Position numbers and translations under genes: made by a program. A DNA stretch of 64,000 nucleotides from Prototheca cutis (taxonomy: Eukaryota > Chlorophyta > Trebouxiophyceae > Chlorellales > Chlorellaceae): positions 1,043,739 to 1,107,738 of the forward strand of contig BCIH01000006.1 in NCBI GenBank assembly GCA_002897115.2, read 5' to 3'. Under the pieces are notes generated by a model. The model did no database searches. It was not told where the DNA came from and saw only the letters and a list, made by a program, of their open reading frames with translations. Of this stretch, positions 1 through 12,165 are shown piece after piece (within the stretch, counting starts at the first letter, position 1; the number at the start of each line of letters is the position of its first letter).

Positions 1-600
1 CCTCCCCGTCGTCCGCGCAGCGCAGCAGCAGCCCATGCTCTGCCGGCGCGTCACGGGGCGCGGCCTCTACCGGTGGCATGCCGAGCGGCACCAGCAGGCC
101 ACGCAGCGCGGCAGCAGCCGGGGTCAAAGAGCGCTGCGCCCACACGGGTTCGTGGGTGATGGCCAGGAGCCCGCCGGGCAGCGTTTTAACGTTCGACACG
201 CTGGCCAGGGAGACGCTCACGGACAACAGCTGTCCCTCTGGCAGCGTCTCCGGCTGTGGCGTGCGGCTGGGAGCGGGCCCAGGGTCGGCGCTAGATGGCC
301 CGCCAGCTGTCACGCTGATGCTGCTGTCGCCAGCACGTTTGCCCTGTTCGCCCGCCTGCAGTGCAGCACCCGACAATGCAGCTTGCGTGAGGCAGGGCTC
401 ATCAGGGAAAAAAGGCAGACTTCCACAAAACTCCCGCCACGAGCACCAGCAGGCCCACCCGAGTCCCTTGCAGCCACACGGCACCTGGGGTGTGTCAGGG
501 AGCAGGAGCGACTTCATGGCCTGCAGTTCCGCGACGAGCGACAGAGAACGCTCGCTGCCACCTGCACCCGGCTCAGCCGCATCCTCCTCCCGAGTGGTGT
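1..600 (-). CDS. partial unrecognised protein, cut by the window's left edge
   Basis: One minus-strand frame stays open from about position 600 to position 1 with no stop, and its composition looks like real protein rather than shadow. It contains Trp/Cys-rich text (WACWCSWREFCGSLPFFPDE at about 400-460) followed by an Ala/Pro/Ser-rich linker and a regular segment (LLSVSVSLASVSNVKTLPGG at about 180-240). The first in-frame ATG seen is near 516, but an intron or an upstream start is equally possible. The 3' end lies outside the window. I do not recognise a family. The support is the open frame and plausible codon use only. Confidence 0.45.
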
Positions 601-2432
601 ACAGCTGTGTGGGAACGTGGAGAACATGGGAGGCATGATTATTACGGGCGCACTCTACAGAGGGTCAAGCATCCCGCGAGGCTTGCCTCTTTCCCACCCC
701 CGGTGACCGGCCAGGCAGCAGCCACAGNGTTGAGAGTCTCCATGCCCCATGCCCAGCACAAAGGTGCAGGCAACACTCTTATGTCGATGAAGACATGACC
801 CCATACCACCACCACTACTGTGGTCATGCTTAGGCTCAGGGTCTCCCCAGTCCCATGTGCCTGGCACACAGGAGCACAACTCACCCGGACATGGCTTGCA
901 GTCAAAATGAACAGGTATTGCCGCTTGTAGAATGCCTTGTATGCCTGGGTCGAAGAGTCGGAGAGGCTGCCCTTGCTGCGGTAGGGGGGTTCATGCCATG
1001 GGNCCGTTCAGGCCCCAGGTGAGAGGCCGGCCCCATCCAAGAAGAACCCCAGACACCCTTGACCAGTCAGGAGGCTCCCCCTGCTCGACCCAGAGGACCA
1101 AGAACCTCACACGTACTGATAGGCTTTAAGTCGTACAACAGCTGATTTTATTGTCGCCTGCTCTCCAGCGAGGCTGCCGGACCCTGTCGGTCCCATGCCG
1201 TGCTCACTGCATGCACTTCGATGGGGGCCCCTGACCGCCGTCTTCCCGCACTTCCGGGCCTCGGAGGAGTACCCCCGCAGTGTACCTTATCACGTGCACA
1301 AATGTATACTATGCTTTCGGAACAAAATTTACATGTCGCGGGTGGAGTGCCTGGGATAGNCTGGTTGGGGACACAAACCTGGGGCATGTGCCGGGGGTCC
1401 TGCCTCCGTGTCGTGTGTCATTCGGTCGGAGCAGGGAAGTTCCAACGGCGACACGAGTCTCGAAGGCAAGCAGGACAACTCCTTGACGTGTTAGTTTGAA
1501 GACGCGATCATATCACCCAATGCNTGTAAACAATGAGATGGAGGCGTATTTTACCACCTTTCTGATCCATCTGTGGGAAAGGGTCCCTCCCTCGGGACTC
1601 ATGCAGGTCTCGTGTGGGGCGACAACTTCACGAGAACCTGATCGCCAAGGCAGAGAGAAAATGCGATCTACATCTAAAATATGAAATGATTGACCTACCG
1701 TGTCTATTGGAAGCGACAACAACATGAAGCGACACGAAGTTTTTTCTAAGGCACGATGCGAGGTGATGCCTTGGACCGCGCGCATGTCGCACAAGTCACG
1801 TCGCGCGGCAAACTCACGTCGACTCCCGGACTGCGCACGTATGGCTTCCGCGCACCAGAGTTCTAGAGATTTCAACTGAAGTTGCAGACCCCGGGCATCT
1901 GGAATGCACGGGTGGAGCAGTCAGCCGGGGATGGCATGGATGCAGGGCCCCCTTGAACGCCAGCAAATGTCTACCCTGCAGTCGCGATGCTAAGGTGTAT
2001 ATCGGTAGTGCATCATCACCAGTTTACAAGACTGTTGGATCCCAATTTGAGACCTTTTGAGCGGCAAATGTCGACAGAGGTGACCCAGAAAAGTGGCGGT
2101 TTTTGGCGGCATATCCCCCCCATCGGCACGGAGGGTGAAGCATCTTTGAATATCTGCTCACATAGCACGGTTTATCGGGCACGCTATCTTGTTGCCATGA
2201 TCACTCATTGCTTTACATGNTGCATCGTGCTCTCATTGGGAGAAGGCCGGATGGCGCTGGCATGTGGCTGCACCTGTCGTACAACAGATGATGATTCGGC
2301 ATGGTTGTGATCGCTGACAGGAAGCCGACTCTGCNCATTCTTTCTCCTTAGATCATAAAATCCAAGGGTAAACCTGCAGATCATTTTTTCCGTCGAGAGC
2401 TAGCTGATTCGTGGATTGAACTTCGGTGTATC
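601..2432. other. long stretch without a supportable gene
   Basis: No frame on either strand gives a recognisable domain, and the short open frames here are uneven in composition. The stretch is more AT-rich than neighbouring genes around 1270-1700 and 1980-2350. It may hold untranslated regions of the left partial gene and the promoter of the aquaporin. I saw no tRNA, repeat or clear promoter motif. Confidence 0.4.
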
Positions 2433-4155
2433 ATGTATCGCCTGACCGTGAAAGGGGTGAGCGTCAAGGCGTTCGTGGCCGAGTTTGTGGCCACGACGGT
2501 TTTCGTGTTCATCGGAACGGGCACGGCAAGCACCTTTGCGGCAACCCAGGGTCCAAAGTGAGTGCCGGGAGGCTTGGGGGAGACCCGCCGGCTGTGCCGC
2601 CCTGTGCCAATACACTGACGGCACGGGATGGCTTGGGTTCTGACGAGGGTGTCGCTCAGCGCTGGACCACCAGGGCATGGGAGCTTGATGTGCATTGATG
2701 GATGTATAGTGATGTCTTGATCGAACATCGCATGACGTCGGGCTCGATGGCGGCAGTCTCGGCGACTTTGGATTGCTTGCGGCCCGGCATGTCGGCTTCG
2801 CACCAGGGTTTCGAGACAGCGTGATCGCCCTCCCCCGCCCCAACGGTCGACGCAGTGGTTTCACCCTCGCCGGGAAATCGAGGAGCACTGGGAGCATTGC
2901 AAGCGACATCACGTTCCTCAATGATTCCATCCTTACAAACGGCAACTGGGGCGTGGTACGTTGTGCCTGCGGGGTCCCGTCTGCCTGGAGAAGCTGTTGT
3001 GTCCACTTGCGTGGCTGGTGCCCCGAAACCACGTGTCGCCGGGAGTGCACGCGTATTCACGGATGGTGGACGACATGCATCACATGACCAATTGAACCCA
3101 GCGTTTTGGTTCCGGCAGACGACGGCACTGGCATTCGGACTCGCGATCACAGTGCTGTCCTTTGCTACCGGCCACCTGTCTGGTGGGTGGATGGGCGTGT
3201 GTGGGTGGGTGAGGGTGAGGGTGAGGGTTCGTTTGAGTCTGTGGAAAGGCGATGCTTGCTTGTCCACGTGATGCCTTGATACGGGCCTGTGTCAGTGGGT
3301 AGATGCAATGGCACGAGGGGCAGCGGAGAACTGCCCATTNCCCCCCNNNNNNNCCCAAGCCAACCCACACTCTTTCGTTTCAAGCNCCACAGGTGGGCAG
3401 CTGAACCCGGCCGTCACCTTGGGCCTGGTCCTCAGTGGCTCGCTGTCTTTTGTGCAAGGTATCGCCAATTCTGTGGCACAATATGTGGGTGCTACCCTGG
3501 CTGCTGCCTTTGTGCGGTGCCTGCTGCCGGGTGGCAGGAACAGCAGTCTGGCCACGAATGCGCTGGCACCCGGTGTCGGCCAAGGCAATGCCATCACCGG
3601 TGAGATCATCATGACGTTCACCCTGGTGCTGACCGTGCTCGAGACGGCTAAAAACAAGAGNTCCACGGTCANCATCAATGCTCCGCTGGCCATCGGGTTT
3701 GCTGTGTTTTGCGCGCACGCGGTCCTGCTGCCCATCGACGGCTGTTGCATCAACCCCGCCCGCTGGCTCGGGCCTGCGTTGGTGTCTGGCACCTGGGCTA
3801 CAACTTCCTGGATCTTCATCGTCTGCCCCTACCTGGGTGCCCTTGCGGCGGTGCCTTTGCACATGTTCTTCCGCTCCGACTGGGATACTGGCCTGACCAC
3901 GGGCGACCCGCTGAACATGCCTGCGAATGCCCCGCTTACCAAGGTATGAAACCGGGGGATAGCGATGATGCGANGGCCAGGCAGGGCTCTGGGCAGGTGA
4001 TGCCATCTGAAACTTTTCAATTGGAAAGGGCTGCTCTGTTCATGATCCTGGGCGAATGCTGCACCTTGCACAACCCTGCTTTTCCTCTCGTAACACTGCA
4101 GGACACGCCNTCGGGCGGTAGCTCGCCCATGTCTGCAAGCGCATCCCAAGTCTAG
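2433..4155 (+). CDS. aquaporin / MIP-family channel, five exons
   Basis: A membrane channel of the major intrinsic protein family for water or small solutes. The exons that keep frame are about 2433-2557, 2904-2955, 3119-3182, 3393-3943 and 4102-4155, all with GT donors and AG acceptors. The first helix begins MYRLTVKGVSVKAFVAEFVA. Helix 2 (TALAFGLAITVLSFATGHLS) leads into the first NPA box (GGQLNPAVTLG), and the second NPA box is CCINPARWLGPALV. The soluble C-terminal tail comes from exon 5 (ends SASASQV). Length is about 260 residues, normal for the family. Intron 3 (3183-3392) contains a C-rich tract with Ns. Substrate (water, glycerol, ammonia) cannot be assigned from sequence alone. Helix count and both NPA motifs make the family certain. 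Confidence 0.93.
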
Positions 4156-5010
4156 GCCTCAGATGCATAGCTGGGGTGGAGGCCTGGATAAGCAGGGGCC
4201 CTGAACGCCCCCNGCATGTCTCTTGGTGATGAGCGGATCCCGATGGAAGATTGCAATTCCACTTAGATGTCCAGGCATGGCCCCCAAGACCATTTTTTTC
4301 CCCTAGAGCGTTTCTTCTTTAGATTTCTTGCGACCTCGGAAACTGGATGAGCATTTGTACATGTGGTATCGTGCAGATCCCTTGCATGGGATGTCGTGGG
4401 CCTCCCCTTCCTTTTCTTGACCTCCATTGAGGAAAACAGAGGCCTAGCAGCCGTCTGGCGATAGCAGCGTCGATTTTTTCGGGTGGGCAACACCACAGCT
4501 GGAGCGTTGTTCAGGCTCGCATGATACATGCATGCCATCCTCGGCACACCTTCAAGCCTTCTTTTTGGGTGATTGCGGCCCGATGTTGAGCTCTCGAGCT
4601 GCACAGTTGTCCGGCCATCTGGGCCTGTTCTCGTGCACTATTGCCATGAGATCTCTTAAGACAAGAGATTCTCTCTTGAAAAGGCCCTGCCCTGTTCGTC
4701 AACAGATCACATGTCCCATCAGCGCCCACGCGATTTTGCAAGCCCCCCGCGCCTTGTGCCTGCGTCCCCCCTCAGCGTTCCCTCCAGACAGGCAGGCACC
4801 CATCACCATTGGTCTTGTGTTGCAGTCCATGCATCCTGTGACTCGATCAGGCGTGCCAGGTCAGGATACATCACATGGCTTCAGTTCGCCGGGAAGGGGG
4901 GAAGCCCATTGTTGGGGGATGAGTCGTGCCATTCCAGAGTGACGCAATGCGCATGTCCACCCTTTGCAGCCCAATCTGACTGTCCACTCCGGCCCTCGGG
5001 CTGCTGGTCA
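4156..5010. other. convergent intergenic region between aquaporin and PRP38A
   Basis: This lies between the aquaporin stop (4155) and the PRP38A stop (5011 on the minus strand). It should hold both 3' untranslated regions. No ORF with recognisable content was found. Confidence 0.5.
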
Positions 5011-7390
<2,380 letters not shown>

Positions 7391-7789
7391 GGCGGCTCAA
7401 TGCGATGGCTGCGTAGCCGCCTGGCCTCACGGATTCCNGTGGTAGCTGCCTGGGTGATTCTCTGGTNTCCCGAAGAACGGCNCGGCCAGCCAGCGCGTGG
7501 GAACGTGAGGGTTGCCCAAACGTCCCCCTCAATCAATTTGTTCCGCCTAATANAGCATATNGAGTATGAACAACTCTNGTGGTGTATATGGATGCTCACA
7601 CATTGCCTCCCGGAGATTTCATCAAAATCCCGGGCTCGAATGCATCCAGGGGGCCTCGATCTACGAAACGCACCAGGCCAATGNAGCGCGCTGCTGTGGC
7701 ATGCAACACCCGNATTTCCCCCGCATGCATNTTGATGACATGAACATGAGATCAGGACTGCTCCATTCCGTCTAAGGGGGAAGCTGTGC

Positions 7790-8530
7790 GTGCCAATGCA
7801 CGAGCAACGTCATGCCGTGGCACCGTCCTGGCAGCACTCTGCTGCGGACACGTGGGATCCAACGCTGTGCGAGCCCAACAGGGTGATGGAGCGCCTCATT
7901 GACTCGGGTGCATATGATAGACTACGAACGGAGGCTCTGCAGGAGCTGCGCTCGCATGTACGCAGGGGGCCGACTGTGGATTTTTGGGCACTGGTTCTTA
8001 CGGAGCATTGCAGTCTTGGGTCCTCCCGGGTCCGCAGACCTGGGTACGAGGTTCCCGTCCCTGGTTATGCAGGAGGCCCTGAGATCGTTCATCCAGAGCT
8101 CGGCAGCAAAGCTGATACCAGAGCTGCAGCAGCAGGGCATCACAGGCAGGAAGCGTCTGTTTGAGGAATTGCGGCGACGTCTTGAGTGCGTGGGTGGGGA
8201 TCGATTGAAAAGAGAGAGGGGGGGGGCCTCAGGTATTGCGATGTTTCCCAGGAGGGCATGGCGACGAGCCTGCAGGCACGCAGATGTGCAAGAGCGCAGT
8301 AGATCCTTGCCCCCGGCTGGCTGGGCGCCAAGCTTCCGCCCCTTGGTCTGCACATGCGATTCCTTCTTTCGTAAACCCTTTACAGGGCCGATGTCCTGAA
8401 CAAGGCGCTGGAGTGTTACTGGGAAGTTCTGTCCTCGCCAGCGCTGCCCTGGTCCGGCTCGTTGGAAGTCGAGGTGGAGGAGCTGCTGTGCACCATGGCC
8501 GAAGAAAGAATGGAGTCTGGGACCGGCTGA
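7790..8530 (+). CDS. small BOD1/SHG1-like protein, three exons
   Basis: Three exons join in frame: 7790-7957, 8073-8185 and 8386-8530, giving about 140 residues. The core reads VMERLIDSGAYDRLRTEALQ, then ALRSFIQSSAAKLIPELQQQ, then ADVLNKALECYWEVL, and it ends MAEERMESGTG. The pattern of hydrophobic, Gly, Tyr/Phe, Asp, Arg and Leu in the first helix resembles the COMPASS SHG1 / BOD1 family (a small subunit of SET1 histone H3K4 methyltransferase complexes, with a PP2A-inhibitor role in animals). The match is from memory of family pattern only. Other small helical adaptor proteins remain possible. The start could be the Met at 7790 or 7796. It shares a roughly 400-bp divergent promoter with PRP38A. 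Confidence 0.5.
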
Positions 8531-8811
8531 AAGAGGGAGTTGGTCGCCCTGGTACAAGGATGGGTGCCGTCTGGGCGGACGCGTTGTGTGTCATCAGTGT
8601 CATCCCGAGCTATGCAGCGAGGGCGAGTCATCAGAGTGGCATGCCCATGCACAATTTCATTTGCTGACATTTCATTTCATGCTCTCTGACAAGATAGCAG
8701 CGACTGCATTGTACNCTTGGNTGTGAGAATGCANACGAGCTGGATTGTCAGGGAAAGGNATTTTGGAAACAGGAGTCCGAGCAGGATGCACTGAACAGCC
8801 ATTCTGCCCAG

Positions 8812-10910
8812 TCAGCAGCCAAGCTCGCTCTTCAGCACTCGGAGCAGGGCCTGGCAGCTGAAAAGATATGCACCACCGAACAGGTTATAGTGGTTCTGCG
8901 GTGTTGATGGATGCCGGAAGAATCAGTCACATACGTCAACATCGACGAAAAGACAAACAAGCAAGCCATGAGAACAAAAAGCTAAAAGGCAGCAAATGGA
9001 CCAACTGATGGTAGAGCTCATAGAGTGCCTGACGTGNTTGGAACCCGGGTTGGCGCGGGATATGTGCGTGGTAGGCATCCCAGAACGCCGTCCCAAACCC
9101 AGCGCACCAGGCCATGCCAAAGTCGGCCTCGGCATGGCTGCAGTAACACGCGGGGTCAATCAGTGCAGGCCCCCGGGCTGTGCCCAGGACGCTGCTCGAG
9201 CACAGGTCGCGTGGAGCAGCGCTGGGGTGCAGCGCGGCAGCCCCTGGAACAGCTGTTCCAGCCGGCCCAGGACGGGGGCTACCAGGGCATCCAGCTCCGG
9301 GCTGCCTGCCAGCTCAAGCTGCGGCCGGAGCCGCCGCTGCTCAAAAAAGCCAGCCAATCGGCCATCCAGCCATTGGCCTGCGGCGTGCCACCGATCCAAT
9401 TGTCCACCGGAAATCCGAACTGACCCGAAGCAGCAGCCGTGGCCTGCAGAGTGGGCGGGCAGTGGTGGTCGGACGTGGGTAGGCTGGAGGGCAACAGCAT
9501 CCCGGATCAGGTTTGNGGTTTAGAGGCGCGAATGTCTCTCGAGCTGTGAGCAACAACCCCATGTCGACTCTGCCACTGATCCGTTACTCCACAGGAGTGT
9601 CTGGCCAGTGCACCTGTGAGCACGGCCTGCATCCATCCACTGGTTCAAGTTATGGAATCTGCCAGCAGCTGGGCCCCGCAGTCCCATGCGACAACGGCTG
9701 AGCTTGCTTGCCTGAGGCGACGCGCAGTGCAGTGCCGCAATCGCTTCTCCAAGGCCTGCTTGCGCAATCCTGCCCCTCATGAGTTCGAGATACTCGAGGA
9801 CCAGAAAGCTTCCGCCAGTGGCGGAATCATCCTTGCAAGCGTACACCTCGGGGACCGTCAGTGTACGGCTGCCTGTGTACCGTGCAGGGCAGAAATGATG
9901 AAACCTTGTCGAGATTCGCCNACTCCCACCTGCACAGCAAGGGCATGTTTTTCAAACAAAATGCCTGTTGGACCGCATTCCCTGGCCGCGTCGCTCAGAG
10001 GATGGGTTGGGTTGCTTCTCGGCAGCAGGACAGGTAGGTCCCAGCTCACGTCCGTACCGCAGGGAGCAGACGCCCGAGGTGGTGTGCCACGGGCTGCTGC
10101 GCTGCACCAACGAGGAGTGCCAACCCCCAAAAGGCAGGCATCGTCTCTGGAACAGAGACTTGATGGTGTGTCTGAACATGAGGCACATCGTGCAGAGCCT
10201 GCAGAAGACTGGCGAGCGACCAAAGTGCTTCCAGCGCCGCAGTGCTGATGAGCATCCATCCATCCATCCTGGGGGTTTACAGCCTTTCCAACTGGGGGTG
10301 GGAAACCCCCGGGGCTCCTTCCCTTCCCTGGGAAAGGGAAAGCAGGCCCGGAGGTGGTCCATCATTGAGGTGGTCCACCTTCCTACTGCCCTGCAGAGTG
10401 TGAAAATTGTCAGCCATCAGTGATGCCCAGCAACCCCCGGGGTGATGTGATGCTGCTGCTGGCTGAGCTGGTTGCATTATTTTGGCCCTGCACGGCGCGT
10501 ACCCCCGGTGAGACACAAGGGCTTTGGTGGGGACCAGAAGCGCCAGTGCAAAGATCACAAACTGGTATGTGCCTCATCTCCGCAGTCCAGGAGGCAGTGT
10601 AGTCGTGCCAAGCATGGACAGTCATTCTGCTCAATCGTAAGACGGTCCTCCCATCCCCTTTGCTGCCGGGTGCCACCCAACACTTCAAACCAGCACACCT
10701 ACCAAGCAGGGCCTGCAGCCCATGGACTTCACCGCAAAAGGTGTCATGTGATGGCTTCTTGCTGGTTTTTATGACAGCCTTCTTGCCCTGGGTGGTAGTG
10801 GCCAGGTACACAGATGTCCAGCCGCTGCCTCCCAGCTGTTGCCATCGGGCAATAGCGCCACCCGACACATTATTCGCCACCCACGCGGCTACTGCATCCC
10901 TGTATTGCAA
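8812..10910 (-). pseudogene. FN3K: fructosamine-3-kinase (ketosamine kinase) gene, apparently disrupted
   Basis: FN3K phosphorylates protein-bound ketosamines so that they fall off, a protein deglycation repair step. Exons in transcript order: 10910-10703 (starts MQYRDAVAAWVANNVSGG; GKKAVIKT is the Lys strand), 9872-9712 (SFLVLEYLELM), 9419-9002 (FGFPVDNWIGGTPQANG, ALIDPACYCSHAEADFGMAW, ALYELYHQL) and 8895-8812 (NHYNLFGGAYL). Exon 3 needs two single-base corrections: one at the A6 run 9343-9348 and one inside the catalytic loop near 9206-9213. There the family's HGDLWSGN reads approximately H-x-DLCSSS, so the conserved Trp, Gly and Asn are also changed. Intron 2 uses a GC donor (GCAAGC at 9711). 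Intron 1 contains a TIR element. The altered loop residues favour a decaying gene over sequencing error alone. Confidence 0.82.
9880..10495 (+). mobile_element. TIR-bounded element copy A with Fanzor/TnpB-type zinc-ribbon ORF fragment
   Basis: The ends are inverted repeats: left CCGTGCAGGGCAGAAATGAT (9880) and right ATTATTTTGGCCCTGCACGG (ends 10495). The length is about 616 bp. On the plus strand the interior encodes a fragment reading VVCHGLLRCTNEEC ... HRLWNRDLMVCLNMRHIVQS (about 10078-10220). This has the C-x(2-5)-C, then W-N-R-D-x2-x-x-L-N shape of the C-terminal zinc ribbon and third RuvC Asp of TnpB/Fanzor proteins. No N-terminal nuclease region is present. The tail carries a CATC tetramer repeat (10251-10268). 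The element sits inside FN3K intron 1, in the opposite orientation to the gene. It closely matches copies B and D. Confidence 0.75.
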
Positions 10911-12165
10911 TGAAAGAGGTTCATTGATTAAAAATTATGTTAATTCAATTAAAAAAAGAATCCACACGTTCAAACGAGCTGTTGCGGCACACATCATGGC
11001 CACCTTGGGTGAAGGCAGCTGGCCCTGAGCCGGGTCTCAGGGTCGGCAGTCTCCGCCCAGCTCCGGCGGAGAAGCCAGGACCTCTTCCATGCTGGCCGGG
11101 CATCCAGGCTCAGTCCCGAAATTGGGTTCGATCCGTTCTATTACTTGGTGTATTTCAACNCAGAGGTGAAGGACTTGCGCCTGGAGATTCGGCCAACACT
11201 AGCCAGACTGCCGGCATAACCTTCTCCTGGACATCGCGCCGATGCAGGGGCACTCGGTTCAGCGATGGGTTCCGAAGGTGTCGAGTAAATGCAATGTAAA
11301 ATAAGTTGGAGCTAAGGGGATAACGTTTCGCCATCAAGGATCACTGGGCTTTCGAAGACTCAAGTGACCCCAAGTGTTCGAGCCCGCCGAAAGGTTGGGC
11401 ATTCAACAGGACCAAAAGCGCTGAGGCAAGCCCGACCAAGAAGAAAGGCTCTCCATGGAAACCGTTTTACTAAGGATAGAATCAATCTGCCGCGCAGGGG
11501 GTGGGGTCTGTGAACGCTGGGAGGCCCGGACACGAGTGCAGTGAAAATGATTGCCTGGTTCCGCAACCTCACTGCAAGAATGCTCCCCCATCAAAGCGGC
11601 AGGCCCCTCGTTGCGCCACAAAGGACGCGTGCTCCGTTGACCGTATTCATCAGGGTTGTCTTGCGGCATTCTCCACAACATCACGGATTGGATCGAACAA
11701 GCACGTGGTGGGGGCTGTCGCTGGACCAAGTGCTGCTGTCGGAGCAAAGCTCTGCCCCGAAACCCTTGCCGCNACAACCTTGCGTGCATCATGATGGAGC
11801 TGTAGTTAGGACATGTCGACATTACGTGCGAGATCGCCTTCCCTGGCTGGCACGAGCGCAGCTGCCTGCCGAGAGAGGCCGACCAGGAGCCCATGCTCCG
11901 GCCTTGGGCCCAGGTGTGGGGGTGCTGGGCTGTTTATTGCACGGCCTGTCGTCAGAATCGCATGACCCACAATCGAGCTCATAGTGCAGGACGCTTCAGT
12001 GCCACTTTCCTACGCCGTAACTCTCGTCAGGGTTCGGGGAGCAGGGCACCTGCCCAAACAGTCCTTGGCCACTGGGAGTGGCTGCCACTGCCTGACGAGG
12101 CCATTCTCGAGACCTACGACAGTGGGCAGGGCTGCTCCTGCGACACATTTGTCGCCCCACGCTGT
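10911..12165. other. FN3K-isoamylase divergent region, no gene I can support
   Basis: This lies upstream of the FN3K start (10910, minus) and of the first supportable isoamylase exon. Open frames around 11513-11760 are Cys/His-rich on the plus strand but match nothing convincingly. The N-terminal exon(s) of isoamylase, including any plastid transit peptide, probably lie in its right part. Confidence 0.35.

Noticed and set aside
3095..3105. An extra QLNPA text upstream of aquaporin exon 3 (third NPA box)
   Set aside because: It lies in the intron before 3119 and is out of phase with the spliced frame, so it is chance.
11513..11794. Cys/His-rich plus-strand frame (VDRIHQGCLAAF) resembling another TnpB ribbon
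   Set aside because: The NRD-x-NAA signature is absent and the Cys spacing does not fit. Chance resemblance is more likely.
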